Below, piece after piece: positions 56,324 to 64,000 of a stretch of 64,000 bases of DNA. The notes under the pieces were generated by a model. That model was not told the DNA's origin. It saw nothing but the letters and a program-made list of their open reading frames with translations, and did no database searches. Made by a program: the position numbers and the translations under genes. Source of the stretch: an uncultured Erwinia sp. (GTDB taxonomy: Bacteria > Pseudomonadota > Gammaproteobacteria > Enterobacterales > Enterobacteriaceae); contig CAMIKG010000003.1 in assembly GCA_946221915.1 (NCBI GenBank), positions 62,001 to 126,000 of the forward strand, read 5' to 3'. Positions within the stretch are counted from its first letter, which is position 1; each line of letters opens with the position of its first letter.

Positions 56324-57571
56324 TCAGGCGCTTTTCATCATGGTCGCCAGGGCGCGAATATCACTGCCGCCAGGTGACTGGTATACCTTCAGACCAAACT
56401 CTTCCACCACGGCGAAAATATGGTCGAAAATATCCGCCTGAATCGCCTCGTACTCCAGCCAGACGACCGTATTGGTAAACGCATAAATCTCCAGCGGTAA
56501 GCCCGTTGCGTCAGGCGCGAGCTGGCGCACCATCATGGTCATATCGTTGCGCAGACGTGGATGGTTACGTAAATACTCATTCAGATAGGCGCGGAAGGTA
56601 CCAATATTGGTCATCTTACGGCGGTTCAGCACCGACGCCCCGGCATCAGACTGCTGATTCCACTGATCGATTTCCTGATAGCGCGTATCAAGATAGGGCT
56701 TTAACAGGCGCGCCTGCAGCAGGCGCTGATACTCATCATCAGAAAGGAAGTGAATGCTGGTGGTATCGATGCTGATGCTGCGTTTAATGCGTCGCCCGCC
56801 CGAGGCGGACATACCGCTCCAGTTTTTAAACGCGTCGGAGACCAGCGAATAAGTGGGTATGGTGGTAATGGTGTTATCCCAGTTACGCACTTTGACGGTG
56901 GTCAGGCCAATATCGGTCACCGCACCGTCGGCGCCAAATTTAGGCATCTCCAGCCAGTCGCCGATGCGCAGCATATCATTGGCGGAGAGCTGGATGCCGG
57001 CCACCAGACCGAGGATCGGATCTTTAAACACCAGCATCAGCACCGCCGCCATCGCGCCAAGGCCGCTGATCAGAATCGCCGGTGACTGACCAATTAACAG
57101 CGAGATAATCAAAATAGCGATAACAATCGCGCTAATCAGTTTGATCCCCTGAAATATCCCTTTCAGCGGCAGTTGTGTGGCAATGGCGAATTTGCCCGAT
57201 AAACCGTAAATGACATCCAGCAGTGAAAAGAACGACAGCAGAGCATAAATCATCACCCACAGCTGGGCGCAGGTCACCAGTATCGCCGCCGCCTCGCTCT
57301 CCTTATTAAGCCAGAGCACGGCCTGCACATTGACGATGATCCCCTGCAACACAAAGGCGAGGCGATGGAACAGTTTGTTCTGCGTGATGATTTGCAGCCA
57401 CAGATGGGAACTGGCCTGCGCGCGTTTTTCAAAGGTGCGCAGCACAACGCTGTGCAGGATGAAATGCACCACAATCGCGGTGAGAAAAATAATACTGAAA
57501 ATAATAATCAGAGAGGTCGTGTAGTCTGGCTCGATACCATAACGTCTGAGTAGAGTGCCCAGTTCCTGCAT
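56324..57571 (-). CDS. ybdG: YbdG, miniconductance mechanosensitive channel (MscS family)
   Basis: A 415-residue protein, the same length as E. coli YbdG. Five N-terminal helices are followed by the MscS pore/beta region: PAILISGLGAMAAVLMLVFKDPILGLVAGIQLSANDMLRIGDWLEMPKFGADGAVTDIGLTTVKVRNWDN is the pore-lining TM3 and beta-domain signature. It opens on osmotic downshock or severe membrane tension. Convergent with pheP. Confidence 0.95.
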   Translation of the reverse strand: MQELGTLLRRYGIEPDYTTSLIIIFSIIFLTAIVVHFILHSVVLRTFEKRAQASSHLWLQIITQNKLFHRLAFVLQGIIVNVQAVLWLNKESEAAAILVTCAQLWVMIYALLSFFSLLDVIYGLSGKFAIATQLPLKGIFQGIKLISAIVIAILIISLLIGQSPAILISGLGAMAAVLMLVFKDPILGLVAGIQLSANDMLRIGDWLEMPKFGADGAVTDIGLTTVKVRNWDNTITTIPTYSLVSDAFKNWSGMSASGGRRIKRSISIDTTSIHFLSDDEYQRLLQARLLKPYLDTRYQEIDQWNQQSDAGASVLNRRKMTNIGTFRAYLNEYLRNHPRLRNDMTMMVRQLAPDATGLPLEIYAFTNTVVWLEYEAIQADIFDHIFAVVEEFGLKVYQSPGGSDIRALATMMKSA

Positions 57572-57696
57572 AAAGTCTCCTTAATTAGCAAGAGACTATG
57601 ATGGCTTGCGAAGCCTGGGGATGCAAATGCCGTGGTGTGGGTTAGAAGGGGAGAGGTTCCGGCATCTGGCGTCAGACACCGGAACGGGAGGAGCGA

Positions 57697-59316
57697 TTAA
57701 CGTGCGTTCAGCAGCGCAATATCCTGGGAGTAGCCAGAGACATCACGATCCAGCAGCAGGTTATCGCGTTCAACCTGGAAGCGGGTCACCGACTGCTGCA
57801 GATTGAGCACCTGCTGCTGCAGTGAGCTGGCAGCGGTGGCGACTTCAGAAACCAGCGAGGCGTTCTGCTGCGTCACACCGTCCATCTGATTAATGGCGAT
57901 ATTGATCTGCGAAATGCCGCGGGTCTGTTCACCGGACGCCAGCATCACTTCATCCATAATATCGACCACTTTTTTCACATCCTGCTGCGCTTCATCCATG
58001 GTGTTACCGGCGACTTCCACCAGGCCCGCGCCTTTTTCGATGCGACTGAGTGAGGCATCGATCACCGAGCTGATCTCTTTCGCCGCCGTGGCGCTGCGCT
58101 GGGCAAGGGTACGCACTTCGGACGCCACCACCGCAAAGCCTTTACCGTACTGACCGGCACGCGCCGACTCGACCGCAGCATTCAGCGCCAGCAGGTTAGT
58201 CTGGAAGGCGATGCCATCGATCACACCCACAATGTCACCAATTTTTGACGCGCCTTCTTTAATAGAGCGCATGGTGTCGATCACTTCGGCGACCAGGTGG
58301 CTGCCGCGTGACACGGTGCCGGACGCCTGTTGCGCCAGCTGGTTAGCTTTGCGCGTGTTGTCTTCGTTGTTTTTCACCGTCGCCATAATCTGCTCCATGC
58401 TTGACGCGGTTTCATCCAGCGAGGCGGCCTGCTGTTCGGTACGGCTGGAGAGGTCGATATTGCCCGAGGCAATCTCTTCCACGCCGGTGCTGATGGCGTC
58501 AGTCCCGCCGCGCACCACCAGCACCATATTTTCCAGGCCATCACGCATGCGCTGTACGGCGGCAAACAGCTGCGCCATCTCATTTTTGCCGCTGATATCA
58601 ATTTTCGCGCGCAGATCGCCTTCCGCAATGCGGTCAAACACACCAATCGCCTGGTTCAGCGGACGTACCACCAGTTTGGTCATCACCATCCATGCCAGTG
58701 CAGCCAGCGCCAGGGCGAATACAATCGCCGTGACCAGAGTGTACTGCATATGGGTCACGCGCTGGTTAGAGTCCGCCCACGCCTGATCGATGCTTTTCAG
58801 CTTGAACGCCACCAGTGCCTTCGATGCTTTATCAAACGCAGCATATAAGGCCGTGGATTTGCCCGCACGCTGACGGTATTCATCCAGGCTGCCAGCCTGC
58901 AGCGCGGCGACACCCGGTTCGATAAACTCTTTCATCAGGGTGGCGCGGCTTGAGGCCATCTCGCCGGAAATCACTTTTTCTTCTTCGGTCTGCGGATACT
59001 GCAGATATTCCTGCCATTTGCCATTCGCGCCATCAATTTTGCCACGGGCGCGTTCCAGCGCGACTTTGGCCTTCTCAATATCACCGCTGCCCATCAGGGA
59101 CTCATACAGACGTAAATCCAGGCGGGCGCGCAGTAATAATTCAGAACTGTCATTCAGCGCCACCAGACCCGGCAGCACTTCGTTATCGACACGGGCGAAT
59201 GATTTATCGCCCGACTGCACGGCGAATAATCCCAGCACGCCAACGAACAGTAATAATGCGGTTAATAAAAAAATCATGGAGCTGAGTGCGGTACGAATCT
59301 TTATTTTACGAAACAT
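57697..59316 (-). CDS. Methyl-accepting chemotaxis protein (Tar/Tsr-like)
   Basis: A 539-residue receptor. TM1 (SSMIFLLTALLLFVGVLGLF) is followed by a four-helix periplasmic sensor domain (about 35-185), TM2 (LVTAIVFALALAALAWMVM), HAMP (about 210-265) and a long cytoplasmic coiled coil. The invariant hairpin tip IDGIAFQTNLLALNAAVESARAGQYGKGFAVVASEVRTLAQRS is intact. The C-terminus (SGYSQDIALLNAR) has no NWETF-type CheR/CheB tether. Ligand not readable. Confidence 0.92.
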   Translation of the reverse strand: MFRKIKIRTALSSMIFLLTALLLFVGVLGLFAVQSGDKSFARVDNEVLPGLVALNDSSELLLRARLDLRLYESLMGSGDIEKAKVALERARGKIDGANGKWQEYLQYPQTEEEKVISGEMASSRATLMKEFIEPGVAALQAGSLDEYRQRAGKSTALYAAFDKASKALVAFKLKSIDQAWADSNQRVTHMQYTLVTAIVFALALAALAWMVMTKLVVRPLNQAIGVFDRIAEGDLRAKIDISGKNEMAQLFAAVQRMRDGLENMVLVVRGGTDAISTGVEEIASGNIDLSSRTEQQAASLDETASSMEQIMATVKNNEDNTRKANQLAQQASGTVSRGSHLVAEVIDTMRSIKEGASKIGDIVGVIDGIAFQTNLLALNAAVESARAGQYGKGFAVVASEVRTLAQRSATAAKEISSVIDASLSRIEKGAGLVEVAGNTMDEAQQDVKKVVDIMDEVMLASGEQTRGISQINIAINQMDGVTQQNASLVSEVATAASSLQQQVLNLQQSVTRFQVERDNLLLDRDVSGYSQDIALLNAR

Positions 59317-59424
59317 AGCGTATTCCCTGTTGCCAGTTGCTAAAAAAGAGTAAGCGCTGACTCTGCAGCGAGAGCCTGATAGCGATTCAGTTTTTAACCA
59401 TTAAAAATAAAGCGAAGAGAGAAA

Positions 59425-59455
59425 GACCGGCAGTAAGTGATTCTTATTGCCGGTC
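59425..59455 (-). terminator. Hairpin after the alpha/beta hydrolase gene
   Basis: GACCGGCA and TGCCGGTC pair over 8 bp around a loop containing further AT pairs; on the minus strand it ends in a T-rich tail (TTTCTCTC). It separates the hydrolase from the MCP gene. Confidence 0.65.
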
Positions 59456-59473
59456 GGGGTAATAACTTATTTT

Positions 59474-60535
59474 TTATTTACTGGTGTTGGCCAAAAAGGC
59501 CTGCAATTTTTCTTTATAGAATCTGGCGGACATCATCGTGCCGTGACCGCTGGTTTCTTTACTGGCCGGAATCAAAAACAGTTCTGCTTGTTTCAATTTT
59601 TTCAGATCGCTTTCCAGCGTGCTGATTTCCACCGGGTTACGCTCGTCATCGGCAGAATTAATGACCAGCAGTGGCGCTTTGATGTTAGTTAATTGCGGTG
59701 CGGCATTATAATTTGCCGATGAACCCCAGATATAAATAAAATCGTTGGCATCGCTGGTCAGCGGCGCGGCAAGGCGGGCGTCGATCAGTTTATCGGCCTG
59801 CTCACGGGTGGGGGCTTTGCTCTGATAAGCCTGGGTGCCGCCGGTGGTGGCGATGCTGAACATGGTGCTGGCATATTTCAATGATGGAGGCTGCTGGCGA
59901 TAATTGCCATTATCCCAGGCCGGATCGTTTTTAATCGATTCGATTAACATCCGGCGCATCATCCAGTTACGGCCGGATAATTCATTGGGTTGCGATGCCA
60001 TCGGCACCAGCGCATCCATCATCGTCGGGTATTTTTCACCCCAGATCCAGGTTTGCATCCCGCCCATGGAATAACCTATCACCAGACGCAGATGGTTAAT
60101 CCCCAGACCTTCTTTGAGTAAACGATATTGTGCCTGCACCATATCATTATAATCAAATGTCGGGAATTTCATACGCAGGCCATCGGAAGGTTTGGATGAT
60201 TTTCCTGAACCAATACTTTCCGGCATAATAATAAAATATTTGCTGCTGTCGAGTGGCTGTCCCGGGCCAAATAATTCGCCACCAAATCCTTTGGCTAATA
60301 ATGCGCTAATCGGCTGGTTAGTGCCGTGCAGCAATAATACGGCTGGCTTGCTGCGATCGCCAAGGGTGTAGTAATGAATACGCAGATCTTTCAGTTTTTC
60401 GCCATTGCTGAAGCTGAACTCTGGAGCAATCCAGTTCCCTTCCTGCGGCTGGGGAGTGGCATTCTCTGCATGCGTCATTGGTGACACAATTAACAGAAAA
60501 CAGCCCATCAGCCCTGATACTATATGCTTAGCCAT
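59474..60535 (-). CDS. Secreted alpha/beta hydrolase (homoserine O-acetyltransferase-like fold)
   Basis: A 353-residue protein with a signal peptide (IVSGLMGCFLLIVSPMTHA). The hydrolase fold has an oxyanion HGTNQP segment, the nucleophile elbow GYSMGGMQ, an acid in NSADDERNPVEIS, and the catalytic His in SGHGTMM. The family includes MetX-type acyltransferases, but the signal peptide and lack of a full MetX signature suggest a secreted esterase or acyltransferase. Substrate unknown. Confidence 0.82.
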   Translation of the reverse strand: MAKHIVSGLMGCFLLIVSPMTHAENATPQPQEGNWIAPEFSFSNGEKLKDLRIHYYTLGDRSKPAVLLLHGTNQPISALLAKGFGGELFGPGQPLDSSKYFIIMPESIGSGKSSKPSDGLRMKFPTFDYNDMVQAQYRLLKEGLGINHLRLVIGYSMGGMQTWIWGEKYPTMMDALVPMASQPNELSGRNWMMRRMLIESIKNDPAWDNGNYRQQPPSLKYASTMFSIATTGGTQAYQSKAPTREQADKLIDARLAAPLTSDANDFIYIWGSSANYNAAPQLTNIKAPLLVINSADDERNPVEISTLESDLKKLKQAELFLIPASKETSGHGTMMSARFYKEKLQAFLANTSK

Positions 60536-61020
60536 AAGACAACTCGTTGCTCGTCACGGAGTATTGGAGCAGCGATGTTAATGTTGATTAAGAAAAATCC
60601 CAAAGAACATTAACGGGCGTAATTATAAAAAGATATTATCTGCTGAGCGTTGTGATTATGGCAAAATATTCTGTATAAGGTTTCACATACGATGACATAT
60701 CCCGGATTTGCTTTTTTTTTGCTTTATGCGAAATGGTTTCGGGACTAAATAATCTATTCGTAATATCGTTGTCATATACTTAACTCAAATGTGGTGAAAT
60801 AACCAGCGATATTGCTGCTGGTTTGAATCTTTCATTAAAAGTTTTTAAACTGTGACCGATTAATATCTCAGCAATAGCGCACTGTGGCGCGGCATTAACG
60901 TGACCCGGATGCGCAATAAAACTAAAAAATTTTCAGCAGCGATGCTGTGAGCAGGCCAGTGTGCCGCTCGCCTTGTGACTTTTACCGACACCAACACCTG
61001 GGAACAGGAACGCCTGATTT
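60536..61020. other. Intergenic region between the hydrolase and diguanylate cyclase genes
   Basis: About 485 bases, strongly AT-rich over 60580-60860. It should contain both divergent promoters. No gene, operator or repeat was recognised. Confidence 0.35.
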
Positions 61021-62061
61021 ATGACTGAACATGTGATTGAGCGCATCTCTGAGGCGCTCGGATCGGAAAAAACGCTTGAGGGGTTTGTTCGCCAGTTGCT
61101 GGAAATGCTCGAGCTGGTGACCGATATGGAATCCACTTACCTGACGCGAATTGATGCGCAGGGTATTCAGCAGCAAATTCTCTATTCACGTAACAGCAAG
61201 CAGATGCAGATCCCTGAAGGACTGTCAGTGCCATGGCAGGACACGCTGTGTAAGCGCGCAATGGATTCCGGGCAACGCTATACCTGTGATGTGGCGGGAG
61301 TGTGGGGCGATTCTGAAGCAGCGAAAACGCTGGGGATCACCACCTACGTCAGCACCCCGGTGACGCTGGGAGATGGTCAGCTGTACGGCACTCTGTGCGC
61401 CGCCAGTTCACAAAGCCGCGAGCTGTCCGCGCGTGCGGAACAGGTATTGCAGCTGTTTGCCGAGCTGATCGCGCAATATATCCGTAAAGAGCAGCTGCTG
61501 GAACAGTTGCAGGAAGCCAACGCCGCCTTACGCGCCGTGAGTTTCACCGATGAGTTAACCGGCCTGCCTAACCGCCGTTCCGTCTTTGAACAACTGCCAT
61601 TGCTGTTCAATCGTGCAAAGCGTGAGTCGCGCTCTGTGCTGATTGCCTTTGCCGATCTCGATGGTTTTAAGCAGATTAACGATCGCTACGGCCATAAAAC
61701 CGGCGATGCGTTTCTGTTTGCGGTGGGGCAGCGTCTGCAGCAGGAGGTCACGGCGGATGAAGTGCTGGGCCGTCTCGGTGGTGATGAATTTATCGTTGCC
61801 TGCGTGGGGCCGGATATCTGCCAGGATACGCAGTCCGATCGACTGGCATTTCAGCAGCGGCTGGCGCAGGTGCTGAAAGGCAAATACGATTTGCATAGCT
61901 GCTTTATTGATTACCCGGGCGCCAGCGTGGGGGTGATTGCCGTCGATCCTGCCTTCTCGTCACCCGATGTGGCGGTACGCGATGCCGATGCAGCGATGTA
62001 TGAGGAAAAACGGCAGCGTAAGCTGAGGCAGCAAGGACAAGTACATAGTCGCAGTTTGTAA
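61021..62061 (+). CDS. GAF-GGDEF diguanylate cyclase
   Basis: A 346-residue cytosolic cyclase making cyclic di-GMP. The N-terminal GAF domain (about 15-150, VIERISEALGSEKTLEGFVRQLLEML through GDGQLYGTLCAASSQ) should sense a small ligand. The GGDEF domain (about 175-340) has FTDELTGLPNRR, ADLDGFKQINDRYGHKTGDAFL and the active site RLGGDEF. The residues before it (TADEVLG) lack the RxxD inhibitory I-site, so product inhibition is probably absent. No EAL domain. Confidence 0.9.
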   Translation: MTEHVIERISEALGSEKTLEGFVRQLLEMLELVTDMESTYLTRIDAQGIQQQILYSRNSKQMQIPEGLSVPWQDTLCKRAMDSGQRYTCDVAGVWGDSEAAKTLGITTYVSTPVTLGDGQLYGTLCAASSQSRELSARAEQVLQLFAELIAQYIRKEQLLEQLQEANAALRAVSFTDELTGLPNRRSVFEQLPLLFNRAKRESRSVLIAFADLDGFKQINDRYGHKTGDAFLFAVGQRLQQEVTADEVLGRLGGDEFIVACVGPDICQDTQSDRLAFQQRLAQVLKGKYDLHSCFIDYPGASVGVIAVDPAFSSPDVAVRDADAAMYEEKRQRKLRQQGQVHSRSL

Positions 62062-62085
62062 CAGCAAATCGCCACGGAGCTAAAT

Positions 62086-62733
62086 ATGATGCCTGAAAGG
62101 AAGCAGGTACTGCGTCAATATTATATAGAAGCCAAACGCTTTGTTTTTTCACTGCGTTTTGTTTATACGATAATTATCTTAGGGATTGCCTTTCTGGTCT
62201 TCTGGTATATGGCGTGGGCATCGGCTCTGTCACGCCGTACGCTATTGATTAACTCTCTCCCTGAGCTCACTATTTACCTTGCCAGCGCTGGCGTTGTCGG
62301 TTTTTGTTTCGCCCTGTGGGCCTTCCGTAAACGTCCGCAAAGCAATCCACTAAAATTACTCAAATTTATCGGCGAAAGATTTATCTTTGGCGCCTTTATA
62401 GGATTTTTTGTCCCACTTAACAGCTTCGATGTTTATGTCTATTTATTCCCGGCTAAAAAAGTCACGTATATAGCTGAATACAGGCTCTCTTTTCCAGGAC
62501 CACAATACGGAAAAAGTAAGCGTCAACGATGTGAAGCTGGCATATGGGTGAAAGATCCCTATACCAGCCGCTGGATTCATCTGTGTAGCTCTAAAGGGGA
62601 GGTGCATTTTGGTGGGGCCAGGCAGCGAGGTATGGATGATCTTAAAGTCACCGCGCGAGTCAATGCACTGGGAACCTACATAGAAAGTTACTATTTCACC
62701 TGGAAACCGCTGGCTGAAATTAGCAACCAGTGA
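62086..62733 (+). CDS. Membrane protein of unknown function, 215 residues
   Basis: Three predicted helices (FVYTIIILGIAFLVFWYMAW, LTIYLASAGVVGFCFALWAF, FIGERFIFGAFIGFFVPL) are followed by a soluble C-terminal part with RLSFPGPQYGKSKRQRCEAGIWV. No family is recognised. It lies 24 bases after the diguanylate cyclase gene and could be co-transcribed with it. AT-rich relative to its neighbours. Confidence 0.65.
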   Translation: MMPERKQVLRQYYIEAKRFVFSLRFVYTIIILGIAFLVFWYMAWASALSRRTLLINSLPELTIYLASAGVVGFCFALWAFRKRPQSNPLKLLKFIGERFIFGAFIGFFVPLNSFDVYVYLFPAKKVTYIAEYRLSFPGPQYGKSKRQRCEAGIWVKDPYTSRWIHLCSSKGEVHFGGARQRGMDDLKVTARVNALGTYIESYYFTWKPLAEISNQ

Positions 62734-62758
62734 TGCTTATTCCTGGTTGCTGATGGCT

Positions 62759-64000
62759 TCAGGCCACCGCCGCTGCGGGAACGCTTTCCACCGCCGACAG
62801 TAACAACCGGGTATAACTATGGCGTGGCTGACTGAATATCTGCTCCACGCTGCCGGTTTCGACAATCTCTCCCGCCTTCATCACCGCGATACGGTGGCTC
62901 ATGTGCTGCACCACCCCCAAATCGTGAGAAATAAACAGCATCGACAGCTGTAGCCTGCGCTGCAGCGCCACCAGTAAATCCAGCACCTGCGCCTGAGTGG
63001 TGACATCCAGTGCCGATACCGGCTCGTCGCAAATTAAAATATCCGGTTCACACGCCAGCGCCTGTGCGATAGACACGCGCTGGCGCTGCCCGCCCGACAG
63101 CGCGCCCGGACGACGCGGCAACAGATCCGCGCTTAGCCCAACCAGCGCCAGTAGTTCCAGAATGCGCTGCTGTTGTTGCGCGCGATTCAGCGAGCTGTGC
63201 AGGCGCAGCGGCTGCTGGAGCAGTTGCTGTACGGTAAATTGCGGATCGAAAGAGCCGAGCGGGTCCTGCACAATAGTCTGAATGCGTGGCCGCAGCGGTC
63301 GCCGTGCGCGCTCTTTCAGCTGGCTCCACGGCTGGCCCAGCAACTGAATCTCTCCCTGTTGCGGTCGCTGCAGTCCCAGCACCATTTTCCCCAGCGTGGT
63401 TTTGCCGGAACCGGATTCGCCGACAATCCCCAGCGTTTCGCCCGGCGCGACCTGCAGCGAGACCTGATTCACCGCCTGCAACTGACCGCCATCGGGCAGT
63501 GAGAAAGCGATCGAGACATGATTAACCGACAAAACTGGCTGCGCAGCGGCATGACTGGATGCATGACCCATGTCTGCCGCTGCTCTGCCGTGCGCTCTGG
63601 AGGCTATACTGCGGCGGTTTTCTCCGTGCGTTGCCGCCAGCGGATCGCTGCCGGTCAGCCAGCGGCCACGAGTATGAGCGGTGGGGATCGCCGACAGCAG
63701 ACGCCGGGTATAGGGATGCTGCGGCGATGTCAGTACCTGCCGCGTCGCGCCGCTCTCAACCTGCTGGCCCTGATGCATCACCACCACTCGGTCGGCGATA
63801 TCTGCCACCACCGCTAAATCGTGGGTGATCAGCAGCACGCCATGACCCGCCTGCGCCAGGTCGCGGAACACTTTCAGCACCTGTTTTTGTACCGTAGCGT
63901 CCAGCGCGGTAGTCGGTTCGTCGGCAATCAATAAACGCGGATCCGCCGCCAGCGCGGAGGCAATCAGCGCGCGCTGGCGCAGGCCGCCGGAGAGTTCATG
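62759..64000 (-). CDS. Dual-ATPase ABC transporter component of peptide/nickel type (5' end outside window)
   Basis: Two nucleotide-binding domains fused in one chain, as in GsiA or YejF of dipeptide/oligopeptide transport. The first lacks its N-terminus here but retains the signature (HELSGGLRQRALIASALAAD), Walker B (RLLIADEPTTALDA) and LLITHDLAVV. The second has Walker A GESGSGKTT, signature LSGGQRQRVSIAQALAC, Walker B DILICDEPVSALD and LFISHDLGVVQ. A stop at 62759 ends the gene; it continues left to right beyond base 64000. No permease or binding protein is in view. Confidence 0.88.
   Translation of the reverse strand, partial: HELSGGLRQRALIASALAADPRLLIADEPTTALDATVQKQVLKVFRDLAQAGHGVLLITHDLAVVADIADRVVVMHQGQQVESGATRQVLTSPQHPYTRRLLSAIPTAHTRGRWLTGSDPLAATHGENRRSIASRAHGRAAADMGHASSHAAAQPVLSVNHVSIAFSLPDGGQLQAVNQVSLQVAPGETLGIVGESGSGKTTLGKMVLGLQRPQQGEIQLLGQPWSQLKERARRPLRPRIQTIVQDPLGSFDPQFTVQQLLQQPLRLHSSLNRAQQQQRILELLALVGLSADLLPRRPGALSGGQRQRVSIAQALACEPDILICDEPVSALDVTTQAQVLDLLVALQRRLQLSMLFISHDLGVVQHMSHRIAVMKAGEIVETGSVEQIFSQPRHSYTRLLLSAVESVPAAAVA

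Overview
This window looks like a chromosome segment of an Enterobacterales bacterium, most likely an Erwiniaceae member (Pantoea/Erwinia-like). The first 24.5 kb keeps the gene order of the Escherichia coli ybaL-to-argU region: ybaL, ushA, ybaK, chiX, ybaP, copA, cueR, ybbJ, qmcA, cnoX, ybbO, tesA, ybbA, ybbP, purK, purE, lpxH, ppiB, cysS, ybcJ, folD, argU. Departures from that order include a PACE-type transporter with a divergent LysR regulator, a lipoprotein, a glycosyltransferase, and a hok/sok-like type I toxin-antitoxin locus between ybbO and tesA. Genus is inferred from gene content, a PQQ glucose dehydrogenase and overall style; no 16S gene is present.

A mobile element of about 21.7 kb (24498-46241) sits in the 3' end of tRNA-Arg(UCU). 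Its left half resembles satellite phage P4: P4-type integrase, AlpA-like regulator, BRO-type antirepressor, an Ash/Icd immunity-type locus with a candidate C4/CI antisense RNA, several small overlapping unknown genes, and a 927-residue zinc-finger/Toprim/DUF927 primase-helicase. Two mirror-symmetric clusters of a 10-bp repeat (33619-33729 and 44085-44204) look like the P4 ori/crr pair. The right half is unusual: a full-length tail tape measure protein, a DUF5681 protein, three tiny related proteins and a tail-assembly-chaperone-like protein, but no capsid, portal, large terminase, other tail or lysis gene. Then come decayed phage genes, an RnlA-RnlB toxin-antitoxin (anti-phage) pair and a stand-alone RES-domain protein. 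Beyond attR lies the broken start of a second integrase, so this site once held two related elements.

The remaining 17.8 kb is ordinary accessory and core chromosome: a secreted protein, a three-gene operon (monooxygenase, ACT-domain protein, ArsR-type regulator), a membrane protein, an orphan Imm42-type immunity protein, a DHCW cupin gene killed by one amber codon, an SDR, gcd, pheP, ybdG, a methyl-accepting chemotaxis protein, a secreted alpha/beta hydrolase, a GAF-GGDEF diguanylate cyclase, a membrane protein, and the end of a double-ATPase peptide-type ABC transporter that runs off the window.

The best candidate for something new is the satellite-like element. It couples P4-type replication and immunity to a siphophage tail-length/tail-assembly module and to two abortive-infection-type defence loci. 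All family assignments come from reading translated sequence by eye; no database search was run.
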